From: Blumeriella jaapii
Lineage: Eukaryota > Ascomycota > Leotiomycetes > Helotiales > Drepanopezizaceae
Length of the DNA stretch: 64,000 nt
Assembly: GCA_009599575.1 (NCBI GenBank)
Contig: VWND01000014.1
Coordinates: 434,001 to 498,000, forward strand
Direction: 5' to 3'
Below, one piece after another: positions 23,566 to 33,961 of this stretch. The notes under the pieces are model-generated. The model was given only the letters and a program-made list of their open reading frames with translations, did not search any database and had not been told where the DNA came from. The translations under genes were made by a program, and so were the position numbers. Each line of letters begins with the position of its first letter. Position 1 is the stretch's first letter.

Positions 23566-25902
23566 ATGACATCTTCTAATAATGCCTCGCCCTTCGAGCC
23601 CCCGGGACCGCCAACTGGCCCTCCCTCCATGAGACTGCCAAAGATGAGGGCCTCGACAGATCCTTTGGCATCCCCGGTATCGACTCTGCCATACCGGCCC
23701 TCGAGTGCTTCTGTTTCTTCCCTTTTTGCCTCAACCTCGACGCCGACCGGTTCCCGGTCCGCCTCCCCCAGTGGACTTGGAAACCCCTCGCGAATGTCAG
23801 GCTCGGTATTCGGAGGAACACCAGGAGAGGGCACACCGATTGCTGCAGCAGACCGGCCAGAGGATCCTCGAAACCTTCTCTTGCAGGCGTTCATACCCCA
23901 TATTGCTGTTCATACATCTACAGACACTCAGCAACTAGTGAAGGACAAAGGCTTCGATGAAGGATTGTGGGAACTATTGCGACCATTCGGAGAGCGGGTA
24001 CAAGGAAAGGTCACTGTGAGGGACAGCATAGGATCTGGGAAGGCATTTGAGGATTTTGCTGTGCGCTTCGTCCAGTTAGGGGATGGACAAGAAGTCCCTG
24101 GGAGTCCCGGCTTGAGGAGAAGTGGCGAGGGCAAGACTTCAACACTAACTGGCAAACCAATAACAGAGCCTATTGCCGCTCAGAAAGCGAGAACAGGAGG
24201 GGATATCGGTTCAATCGAGGCTTTGGTGGACCGGCATTTGACACATGCTGAGGAGTATCCGAATTTGGATGGAGAAGATTATTTATCATTCAAGGATTCA
24301 CGCCCACAGAAGAACGATACGCCGTCTCCTTTCTATACGCTATATCTCCGGAGACTACTGTCCGGGATTCCTCTAGCACCACACGAGACGTTTTCCCATC
24401 CTGTAGCCTGTGTTATTGCAATCAGCTCGCGGAACACAAGTCCGATAGAGACCCTGCGGAGATTGTATGACGATTCAAGCATCGGGGGGAAACGTTTACC
24501 TGCCTGGGTAAGTAACGAGTATTTGAGATACTATGTTCTGGTCCATGACGAGGAGCGAGATGACATTACGAAATCGATCGCGTTGTTCGATCAAATGAAA
24601 CGCCATTTCGGTCTGCATTGCCATCTGCTCAGGCTTCGAAGTAGCCAGTGCGTAGCGACAGACGACGATAGTATTGAGCTGCCACGCTGTGAATGGCTGT
24701 CTGCTTCAGAAGAGATGGCTGAAATCAGGGCCCGAGAACTGGAAGAAGATGTCGAGAATGCACGTCCGTGTATCTTCGAGTCAGATACGACTGCTATACG
24801 GACATTCATCCGAGAGATGGTCACCCAATCCATTATACCCTCAATGGAAAGATGTGTGGCTACCTGGAACGACCAGGTTGCTTCACGGAGGCGAGGTCTA
24901 AGTGGGCGTCTCACCAACATGACGAAGAAGTGGTCCGTTTTTGGCAATAGCTCACGAACATCTTCGAATGGATCTAATGGAAGCGGATCCAGTGGTAACT
25001 ACGATCCTACACAGGGCTTCTATCGACCCGATGCGCCTGAAGCTATCATGCGGAAGTTGGCAGACTACGCCTTCATGCTGCGAGATTGGAAGCTGGCTCA
25101 GTCAACCTACGAACTACTACGATCGGATTTCAACAACGACAATGCATGGAAATATCATGCTGGCGCAAACGAAATGGCAGCGATCAGCACGCTCATGAAT
25201 GCGCAGTCAATGAGCTCCAGGATCAGGTCAGAAACAATCGATAAGTGGTTAGAGGCTGCCCAGTACTCTTACATTACAAGATGCGGAGCAAGTTATGGCG
25301 CTCTGCGCTCTCTTGCGTTAGTGATGGAATTACTGCGACTTCGCGGCGGGTCGGCGACCGAGGACGCGGCGAACTGGGGTCTGAGGCTCTTGGACACCAA
25401 AGTCGTCGGTGTGGTAGGCGATGCACTCATCAGAGAACGCATCGCGGTATGCTATGCGTCCAAGAAAGGATCAGGTTCCAAGACGTGGGGCTCCAGAACG
25501 AGAAAATCAGCGTGGTGGAGTGTCCGCGCAGCTGATGCGTGGTTGACTCTCGGCAAACCTCAGCAATCCAAACAATGCCTGGACCAAGCAATTGGCAAGT
25601 ATTCGTCGCTAGCCCACAAGGAAAACATCTCGAACTTTGCTGGAGCAAGCCAGTTCATCCAGTCTTTGCAGCGAGAAGTCCAACTGGCACTCTACCCACA
25701 GTCCGCTGGTGATGAGCCAGGGGAAGTGGACGATTTGATCGACACATCGATGGATCAGGAGAGCGAAGCATTTGCACCACGCCCCCATAGAAGAAGTCTG
25801 ATGGGCGCAGCGCAACCCAAGGCCATTCTTGAGTCTGCGCCTCTGCACGGGGATTTGATTGAAGGAGAAAGCGAATTGCCCAAGTCTGACCAATTTGAAT
25901 GA
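23566..25902 (+). CDS. TRS85: TRAPP complex subunit Trs85 (TRAPPC8)
   Basis: A single exon of 778 aa. After a ~100-residue Ser/Pro-rich N-terminus come Trs85/TRAPPC8-like segments: LLLQAFIPHIAVH, DKGFDEGLWELLRPFGERV, NEYLRYYVLVHDE and RKLADYAFMLRDWKLAQSTYELLR with TPR-like helices. Trs85 is the specific subunit of TRAPPIII, the Ypt1/Rab1 exchange factor for autophagy and endosome-Golgi traffic. The start is the first ATG in frame. The 516 bp between it and the CCA1 start carries a TACTGTACTGTA-type motif near 23115. Confidence 0.9.
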   Translation: MTSSNNASPFEPPGPPTGPPSMRLPKMRASTDPLASPVSTLPYRPSSASVSSLFASTSTPTGSRSASPSGLGNPSRMSGSVFGGTPGEGTPIAAADRPEDPRNLLLQAFIPHIAVHTSTDTQQLVKDKGFDEGLWELLRPFGERVQGKVTVRDSIGSGKAFEDFAVRFVQLGDGQEVPGSPGLRRSGEGKTSTLTGKPITEPIAAQKARTGGDIGSIEALVDRHLTHAEEYPNLDGEDYLSFKDSRPQKNDTPSPFYTLYLRRLLSGIPLAPHETFSHPVACVIAISSRNTSPIETLRRLYDDSSIGGKRLPAWVSNEYLRYYVLVHDEERDDITKSIALFDQMKRHFGLHCHLLRLRSSQCVATDDDSIELPRCEWLSASEEMAEIRARELEEDVENARPCIFESDTTAIRTFIREMVTQSIIPSMERCVATWNDQVASRRRGLSGRLTNMTKKWSVFGNSSRTSSNGSNGSGSSGNYDPTQGFYRPDAPEAIMRKLADYAFMLRDWKLAQSTYELLRSDFNNDNAWKYHAGANEMAAISTLMNAQSMSSRIRSETIDKWLEAAQYSYITRCGASYGALRSLALVMELLRLRGGSATEDAANWGLRLLDTKVVGVVGDALIRERIAVCYASKKGSGSKTWGSRTRKSAWWSVRAADAWLTLGKPQQSKQCLDQAIGKYSSLAHKENISNFAGASQFIQSLQREVQLALYPQSAGDEPGEVDDLIDTSMDQESEAFAPRPHRRSLMGAAQPKAILESAPLHGDLIEGESELPKSDQFE

Positions 25903-26325
25903 AAAGATAGACACTGCAAAGGCGCATCTGTGTGCAAATATATGCTGTACCATATCTGGGCGGTACAAGCAGGACGGAGCATTAGGAGTGGCGTTGGGGC
26001 GTATGTAGTGGGAGATGCACATCTGTATAATACATACGCCGTCTGATATGAAGCCTTTTCCCAGTGAGGGAACATAGAGACGATAATGCCCTGATAGTAC
26101 TGCCCCAATCGACCCCCTTTAGAGTGCAGTCCATTCCATTGTTTACTTAGAATCTGGGTCACGTGCACAAACTGTAATTTCCTTATCGTTATCGCCCGAG
26201 TCAATTATTATCTACAGAACGTTCCTGAATCAACAAAGACGTCCAGACTTTTCAATAACAAACCACAAGGACTTTTGCTTCTCGACATATTGCTCAGAGG
26301 ACTTGCGGATGACAGATCTCTCACC

Positions 26326-27826
26326 ATGAGCGAGCTCCTCACATACCTGCTGAACAACGAGCCGCAGTTTCGCAAGTAGGCCACCACCTCCTCCTACGAT
26401 CCCTACGACCGACAACACTACAAATTCTTACATCACAGTTGCTGATGCAAACAGAACGCGACTCCAAGATCTCTATTCAGACTTCGGCGCCACTCGCTCC
26501 ATCAACCCGGATGGCTACACAGCCAACACGACCGCCTGGCTCACCGGTCTCTCGCACGCCGCTCTCGCCGGCCACTGTCCCTCTGCCTCATCCTCCCCCG
26601 ACCTCCTCTCCATTACCATCTCCCCGGGCCTGGTCCACGCTCTCGAGACGCGAGAATGGGGCCGTCCGTCTGCGCTCGGCACGGTGGTGCGAGAGGGCAT
26701 GAAGAGCAGGCAGTGGATCGAGTACAAGGAATTCCTGGAGCGCGAGGAGAGCGTGTACAAGAAGAGCTGGGGCGTGGGCGCTTACGTGCCTAGTGTGGGC
26801 GACGTTGTGGGGTGGGGACTCCGACAGCTGGGGTTCGCTGGTGGGGAGGAGAAGGTGCGCAATGGCAGGGTGGTGGTGTTGTCGAACGTGGAAGGGGTGG
26901 GCAAGGGCGTCGTGGCGCGGACTTCGGGCATCAAGGGCAGGGTGGAGCGGATCTTCTCTCGAGAGGCGTTCAAAGAGCGGTATGGTGCGGTGGTGGGTGG
27001 AGAGTCGCTGTCAGAGGCGGATATGGAGATCCTGCTGCGGTTCTTGGAGAGGGACAGAGGCGTGCTGGCTTATGATGGAGGCACAGTGAAGCTGAAAGCT
27101 CCCAATGAGAAGAGTGCTGGGACCATCACGGCGGAAGATGCGACGATTGCAGGACTGAAGACTCTGATTGGGGATTTGGAGCGGCAAACGACCGTCCTGA
27201 CGTCGAAGGTGGATGAGTTGGCGGTGACGGCGAAGGAGGCGGTGGGCAAGAAGAATCGGATTGCGGCTCTGGCAGCGCTGAGGTCGAAGAAGATGGCTGA
27301 GGCGACGCTGGCGAAGCGACACGCGACGCTGGCACAGCTGGAAGAAGTGTTTGCGAAGATCGAGCAGGCGGCTGACCAAGTCGAGTTGGTGGGCATCATG
27401 GAGGCTAGCACGAAGGTGCTCACTGGTCTTAACAAGGAGGTCGGAGGCGTCGAGAGAGTGGACGATGTCGTTGACCAGCTCAGAGAGCAAATGTCGCAGG
27501 TGGACGAGGTGGGCAACGTGATTGCCGAAGCTGGACAGGGCAATACTGTTGTAGATGAGGAAGAGGTCGATGGGGAGCTGGAGGCTATGGAGAGAGAGGA
27601 GAGAGAGAAGATTGAGGCCAAGGAACGAGCCGAGAGAGAGGAGAAGGAGAAACAGGAAGCCGCTGAGACGAAGCGTAAACTGGATGCTCTCGAGGAAGCT
27701 GAGCGTCGGGCTATAGAAACGGCTGCGAGGAAGCAGGCCGAGGAAGCAAAAGATGAAACCGTTGACGAAGCGCTCGTGGGCCTGGTCAAGCGGGTTTCTC
27801 TGGAGCCCGAGAAGGAACTTGCGTAA
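26326..27826 (+). CDS. CHM7: ESCRT-III-like protein Chm7 (CHMP7 homologue)
   Basis: Exons 26326..26375 and 26455..27826. The N-terminal half is winged-helix-like (TRLQDLYSDFGATRSINPDGY; QWIEYKEFLEREESVY). The C-terminal half is a Snf7-type charged helical domain (KNRIAALAALRSKKMAEATLAKRHATL; TKVLTGLNKEVGGVERVDDVVDQL) ending in a long Glu/Lys coiled coil. That architecture matches CHMP7/Chm7, which recruits ESCRT-III to the inner nuclear membrane for envelope sealing and pore quality control. The start has a CACCATGAG context, and the 79-bp intron joins the frames exactly. It converges on RAD18 with only 92 bp between the stops. Confidence 0.88.
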
Positions 27827-27918
27827 ATCAAGATTACGATCACGTTGATAATGTTGTATAATCAGGCATGTAGGCAGGGACTTGGTGCTTGGGAGTTTGA
27901 TAGCTTGTCAATAACAAG

Positions 27919-29300
27919 TTATTGCTGTATTGTTCTAGTTCTGGGCATGTCCGACGCGATACCGGAATCCTTCTCCAGCAGCGTCAGACTGCTCGAGTAC
28001 TGTGACGGCGATTTCTGTGACGCGATACTGACCGTTTCGCTACTTTCTTTCAAGAATCGCCTCTGCGATCCGCTCAACTTGACAGGTGATATCTCGTCAA
28101 TTGCCTCCCGTCCACGTTCCGCCACTTCGATGTCCATTTCATCAGCCGGAGCTTCCAGTACAACAGGCGTCCTGTCTTCAGAACTAGATTCCTCTGGTGT
28201 AGGCAGCTTAACAGCAGCTTTCTTCCTCGCATTGGCTATCAGGTCCTTGAAGGAATCGTTGTTAGCATTCGAGTAAGCTTTCCCATCAAATTCCTTGTCT
28301 TTGATCTGCGCTCCTGAGCTTTGAGCATAGTTCGATGTATGCGCTCTTGCTCCCTGCGTCCTCTCCCACTTCTCCAACTCCCTCTTCAGCGCAATCTTTC
28401 CTATCGGTCTGGTGGCGTCGCAATTTGAATTCCATAACGAGATCCACTCGGTATATCGCCTCTCCATCAAAGATTTGTTCCCGCTAGCATTTATACCGGC
28501 ATCTGCCAGCTTTTTTCGCAGAGCTGCTTCTTTCATCATGGAGAAGTTGATTTGCGCCAGTCGTTCTGGGCGCTTAACAGGCGGGTCGGATATGGAGTAT
28601 GGGCTCTGGGCGGAGCCTTTCTTGGAGGAGCCAGCAGCAAGAGGCTTTGCTGTCCGAGTCTCGTCCTTGCATCCTCTATCAAGATGACCGTTTATCGTCG
28701 CCCCTTGGACTTTTTTGCAACATACAGGGCACTCCACAAAGCCTGGCTCAAGGTTTAACTCTGTGGATAATGTTAGAAACAATAGATCCAAGGCTCCAAT
28801 AACAATAGCTTACCATCAACATAGTCCTCGTCTTCCTCGTCTCCGTCGTCAGTGATAGTAGCCGGCATCTTCCTCCCAGCAGTTCTTTTCGAAGACCTCG
28901 TCCGCTTTCTCGGCGTCTCCTCCTCCTCCAGCTCCGCGATCTCTCTACTCCTTTTCGGCGACGTCCTCCTCTCTATAACGACTGGTCTCCTAGCAAATTC
29001 CAGTACGTCGGGCCTCGCCTTCTTGAACGCTTCCACCAGCTCCTCCATCGCATTATTGTTTCGTAGTTTGAGCTCCTGGTCCTTTGTCCGACACGCAGGG
29101 CATTTGCCATCGGTACTGAGAGATCTGCGTATGCATAGCGAGCAGAATGTATGCATACATGAGGTGATCATGGGCGTCTGGTAGAAGTCTTTACAAATCT
29201 GGCAGCGCAAGGCTGAGTCGACGGCAGCGAGAGAGCTCAGTGGCGTTTTGAGCCAGTCGGTCGAGTCCTCGAGCGCATCTTCTTCGAATGCTTTGTTCAT
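27919..29300 (-). CDS. RAD18: E3 ubiquitin ligase RAD18
   Basis: Exons 29300..28814 and 28760..27919, 442 aa. Domain order is diagnostic: a C3HC4 RING (CQICKDFYQTPMITSCMHTFCSLC ... CPAC), a UBZ-type zinc finger (CPVCCKKVQGATINGHLDRGC) and a SAP domain (near MMKEAALRKKLADAGINASG). Rad18 with Rad6 monoubiquitinates PCNA at stalled forks to start translesion synthesis or template switching. Between RING and UBZ there is a basic/acidic linker with an NLS-like RKRTRSSKR. The C-terminus is disordered. It is divergent from POL32, with 227 bp between the start codons. Confidence 0.95.
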
Positions 29301-29453
29301 GGCTGCGGATATAGACTGATTTCAGCGTGAAAGAGGAGGGGCTTATGGCGAGTATGTCGCATCAGATGTTGACTTGGAGGAGGGTTGTATCTCGAAAATG
29401 ATGGAGCGTGTAAAGTGGTTCGCGTCAACCGAGACAAGATAGACAGACGCGAG

Positions 29454-29459
29454 ACGCGT
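29454..29459. promoter_or_regulatory. MCB-type box ACGCGT in the RAD18-POL32 promoter
   Basis: A perfect ACGCGT hexamer lies in the 227 bp between two divergent start codons, within GACGCGAGACGCGTTGAC. In yeasts MluI cell-cycle boxes bind MBF and drive G1/S expression of replication genes. Assignment here is by motif and context only. Confidence 0.5.
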
Positions 29460-29527
29460 TGACCACGCTCGAAGAAATCATAAAACACAACGAAAGGTGA
29501 ACACTCTACGAACAACCACACAGCGCC

Positions 29528-31215
29528 ATGGCAGATTACAAGACTTATCTTGCAACGAGTATCTTGACTGAGGATAAAGTCGTATGTGATCCTCAATTCG
29601 AATCAGAAAATCGGAGACTGACATGGCCTGCAGGTTACTTATCGACTCCTCAGTCGAACCTTGAAGATTCACGTCAATGCCGCGAAGGAGTAAATTCTTG
29701 ATCTCCGAGGTGCAGATCAGTGCTGATGGACTGTAGGATGTTGTTCGACTTTCACCGCAGTCAAAATGCAAAGAAGCCAGGAACAATCCATGCGACATAC
29801 CTCATCAGCGGGACAAAGCGAAAGGAGGACCAAATAGCTACGAATGGAGCCTCGACTCAGGACGGAGAAGACGATTATATGCAGAGCAGTCCCTTTATGG
29901 GAAGTTCGATGCCTCAAGCCGACTCCGGGACTGGAGAGAGTGGAGTGTTCAGCATTACCTTGGTCAAGGAAGAGGAGCTAGAAGGTTGAATGCCTTGATT
30001 TGAATTGAGAAATATTGCTTATCTATTGCTCGCAGACGTACGCTCTCAGTACGAGCATGTTTCCTCAATACACGTCTACAGTATCGGACCCCATCCATTG
30101 AAGGTGAGGCTCCCCAACTTATCAAGTCCATACTCTTCAGGCACACCGCTCAACATCAGCAGGATCTCCAAGTCCTCTCCGACATAACCCGCGAAGTCCA
30201 AGCTCTCTGCCTCACCGAGGACGCCGTCGAGCTGGCGCCGAAATATGGCACAATCCTCAATCCCAACGTCAAACGACGCCCCCTCCGCCGCCCCCCTCCC
30301 GTCGCAGCCGCCCCTCCTCCCTCAGCACCCAAACCCCAAGCAAAGCCCAAAGCAGCCGAGCCCAAAGAAACTACCAAGCCGACCAAACAACAACCCAAAT
30401 CTCAACAATTAACAGCCGCTAAGGACTTCTTCGCCAAAGGCAAAGAAAAGACCAAGTCTTCTGCTCCTTCCAGCAAGGAGGGCACACCCAACCCTCCTGC
30501 AACGCTCAAGAGAGACAGTTCCAGCATCTTCAAGTCATTTGCGAAGGCCAAGCCGAAGCTTAAAAAAGAGGGTACGGACACGTCCGTGGAGACTCCCGCG
30601 GAGGATTCGCCGATGCGAGACATAGATGATGAGGACGAGGAGGAAACATTTGAAGTGCCCTCGCCAAAGTCGCACGAGAAGGGAGAGGGAGATGGGAGCA
30701 AGAAGACCGTGGAGAGCAGTGATCGGAAGAGTAGGAAGGAGAGGGAGGCGGCGTTGAGGAGGATGATGGAGGATGATAGCGAGGACGAGGAGCCGCAGAA
30801 GAAGAGGCAGAAGAGCGAGGAGATAGTCGAGAAGGAGGAAAAGGAGAAGAGCGCGAGTGTGGAGCCGAAGGAAAAGGAAAATGAAAAGGAGAATGAGGAG
30901 GAGGTGCCAACTGTGACTACTAGTGGTGGGCGACGAAGGGGCAAGAGAAGAGTGATGAAGAAAAAGACGGTCAAGGATGACGAGGGCTATCTTGGTATGT
31001 TTGTTGTTGTCGTTGGCTGTTCGCTTAATAAGGAGCTTTGCTAATTAGGAACAGTCACGAAAGAAGAGGCGGTCTGGGAATCCTTCTCTGAAGACGAGCC
31101 GGTCGAGAAGCCGAAGCCGCAGCCGAAAGCACAGTCTTCGACAACGGCGAAGGCGAAGAAGCCAGCGGCGAAGACGGGACAGGGTAACATCATGTCTTTC
31201 TTTGGCAAGAAGTGA
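29528..31215 (+). CDS. POL32: DNA polymerase delta subunit 3 (Pol32/Cdc27)
   Basis: Exons 29528..29581, 29634..29689, 29737..29984, 30036..30103, 30163..30994 and 31049..31215 give 474 aa in exact phase. The N-terminal winged-helix region (YKTYLATSILTEDKV, VTYRLLSRTLKIHVNAAKEML, HATYLISG, HVYSIGPHPLKDLQVLSD) matches the Pol31-binding domain of Pol32/Cdc27. The middle is Pro/Lys/Glu-rich and disordered. The C-terminus QGNIMSFFGKK is a PCNA-interaction (PIP) box: Q, hydrophobic at +3, FF at +6/+7. The subunit ties Pol delta, and in yeast Pol zeta, to PCNA. The fourth intron uses the acceptor CAGCAG before GATCTC. Confidence 0.93.
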
Positions 31216-31422
31216 TTGAGGTGGCCCAGTTGGTTCGATCTGAAGATTTGGTTGGGCTGCGTGCAATCTCAGCGTCACAATGTTGAAACATGTAATCATA
31301 CAATCCGAATCAGATACATGGCGACACACGAGCGTGGTAGCTCATGGTGAATCATCAAAGATTTATTCCTTCCCTGCTGGATATCACGCATGCTCGCTAA
31401 ACTCCAGATCATGGTCCATCCC

Positions 31423-33232
31423 TCATTCGCCAACTATGTACGGTTCTGCCCCTTCTCCAAATATCAGATGCGGTTTCCGCCTTGCGAGATCAAGGATCGT
31501 TTGCGCGAAGACGCTGTTCGCCCCTGACTTCTGTTAGCCAAATAACGAGGTTAAGGGTCATATGTATCCTGAGCGAACTCACAAGCAAACCAACTTCCTA
31601 AAGAATCTAGTCAGCATTGACACTACAACGTCGAAAGACGCGGAGAGGAGTGGGGAAAGGGAGGAGGCGAAAATGAGGAGCTTACTCGTATAACTACTGA
31701 TACGATTCACGTTGATACTCTCGTGCACCAACCCCATCCTACTAGCATTCAGCACAAGACTCACACAGTCGCTAATCTCCCGGTCATTATCCGAAGTCAT
31801 GGCCTGTATCAGCAAGCTCATCGGCCACGCATTCTCCGCCCCGATATGCGGGCCGCCTATGCCGCGGAAGGCCTCCCCTTCAAGGTAATAGGGATTCCCG
31901 GCTCTGGTCAACAGCATCTTGCGCGTATTCTGATACACGAGGTCTGTCCGCGGTAGGAATCCCATAACGGGTAGGGCGAGCAGGGAGGGGACGTTGGCGT
32001 CGTCCATCATGATGTGGGAGCCGTAGCCGTCGACCTCGTAGGCGTAGACGCGACCATGCTGCTTGGAGCTCACGATGCCGTGGGCCATGATCGCGTCCCT
32101 GATGCTCTTGGATCTCTTTACCAGAATCTGCGAGAGGTTGGGCTTCCCGGCTGCTCGGAGGACGGCGGCTGTCTTTTGGAGCTCAACGGACATTTGCGCA
32201 TTCGAGGGGATGAGAAAACCCAGAATGGTCGCGTCGTCGCTGGGTCGGAAAGCGCTCCGGATCAGACCCGTGCCGTGCTTCAAAGGGTTGCCGATCCCAG
32301 AGAGCGGGAGCGTCTCTGTGCCTTGATCCGTTCGACGGCTGAATGTGTAGGCGTTACGCATGAAACGCCCGAATTCAGGATCGAAGGTTGATTGCGACTG
32401 TTGGTCTAGGACTTCAAGGACCGTGTCTAGTGCTTTGTACCACCGCGGTGTCAGGAAGGCTAGGGATTCGGTGTTGTTGTAGAATGTGTTTCCAATGGCG
32501 AGGAAGTGGGCTAGCGAATCCAGCTCCCACTTGCATTCGAAGACAAAAGATGGCTCGTATGCCGGGTGCACTCTATCATCCTGTCCGTTCGGCGCACCAA
32601 CTAGCTTCGATGGCGGAGGAGGTTGGAAAGCATTGCAGTACGGCGACTCAATAACATACTCTGCTTGGGTATTGATAGCGCCCAATATCAGATTGAAAAT
32701 CTTATCGTCCTTCTTCGCTAAAGGCTGGTATTGCAGCAACTGGTTCGTCGAGTCCCGTAGCCATTCCGCGTTGATGTCTCCCGTTACCACGAATGACTGT
32801 GGCCCTTCCCACTTGCCCGGATTCCTAACGCTTCTGGCCTTGAGCTCTGTATGCTCGACCTTTCCATCCGTGTGCCATTTCACCGTCGTATCAAGCGTGT
32901 TCGGGAATGCATTCTCGAACAATCGCGCCAGGTCTTTGTCTATTATTTTCTCGTTCATATCCTCGATGACCTTCTCTACCAGAGGCGACACGAACGTGCG
33001 GCAGATTTCCATGGGTCTCTGGAACGGCAGAGCCAATGGCCCCTCAGAAGACGGTGAACTTCACCTTGTCAGCTTGCGTGTGGCCTAGGGGTTCGGGAGC
33101 GTACTGATGAAATGCAGAATATCTCTTGTAATCTGGACACGCGCTTGTGTAAGAGTCTTCCCCGATCTCTGCAGCATGCGCCGCCATAATTCCTAGCCAG
33201 AATGGCCATGCTTGGAGACACAAGCGATGCAT
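31423..33232 (-). CDS. GH125 exo-alpha-1,6-mannosidase (Mug157-like)
   Basis: Exons 33232..33105, 33058..31686, 31597..31583 and 31523..31423 give 538 aa with matching phases. The third exon is only 15 nt (SWFA region) and is needed to join RISSYTR to WFAWANSVFAQTILDL. A signal peptide or anchor lies at residues 5-20. Family segments are strong: FENAFPNTLDTTVKWH, FVVTGDINAEWLRDSTNQ, FECKWELDSL, DGYGSHIMMDDANVPSLLALP, GIGGPHIGAENAWPMSL. GH125 enzymes remove terminal alpha-1,6-mannose, and many fungal paralogues (S. pombe mug157 type) are secretory-pathway proteins of unclear substrate. Acidic catalytic residues probably lie in the GD-NAEWLRD and GAENAWP blocks. Confidence 0.9.
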
Positions 33233-33961
33233 GGCGACTGTTCAGCCCGGCTTCGGACGACGTGTTGACTCTAAATGACCAAGAGTGATGTGGGTACGCA
33301 AACCATAGATCAGTTGTGACGGCCGCGAGCTAATTGGTACGTTGAAGCTCCAGAATCAATGTTTGCAGAGAGTCTTTTGTATGTGTTTTTACGTTTACAA
33401 CAAGGTTGTAGTTGCGGTGGTTTGATGCCTCGCGAGTCACAAGGCTGCGCTAGCGCTCGGAGCCCGCTTTTTTAATCGAGCACTCGAGAAGGAAAAATAA
33501 ACAATAAACAAGTTCAAAATCTGGCTTCATGATTGAAATGATTGAGGCTGAGATGAGGCAATGAAGGGATACATGTATGTAGACATGTGCATCATCAAGC
33601 GATCCCTCGTTACAACACACTTCCAATCTAACATTCGCACTGTCTCTAGATCTTCACTTGTGTTACAACTTCTCTACACACCAAACACCGTTTCCCGCTT
33701 GTGTTTCCCGTTTGGGTTCATCAACATACAGATAGTACAAATGCCTTACAATCATGCTGGGGAGTTCTTAGCCTTCGGCTTCGTCCCATCTTCCGCGCTT
33801 CTGGCCTCGCCGTTTCTTCGTCAACTAGGCTGTCTTGAGTAGTAACTGTTTTTTCTAGAACGACAGCAAATGCGGCAACAAGTGGCTCGATGGTCTCAAC
33901 TGCTTCAGGGAGCTCAGGGTCGAATAAGTCGTCCGGTCTCGATGTTTAGTATACCAGCTCA

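Noticed and set aside
33561..33842. 93-codon + strand ORF with hydrophobic residues
   Set aside because: Antisense to a better open frame behind SUV3; no conserved features or introns around it.
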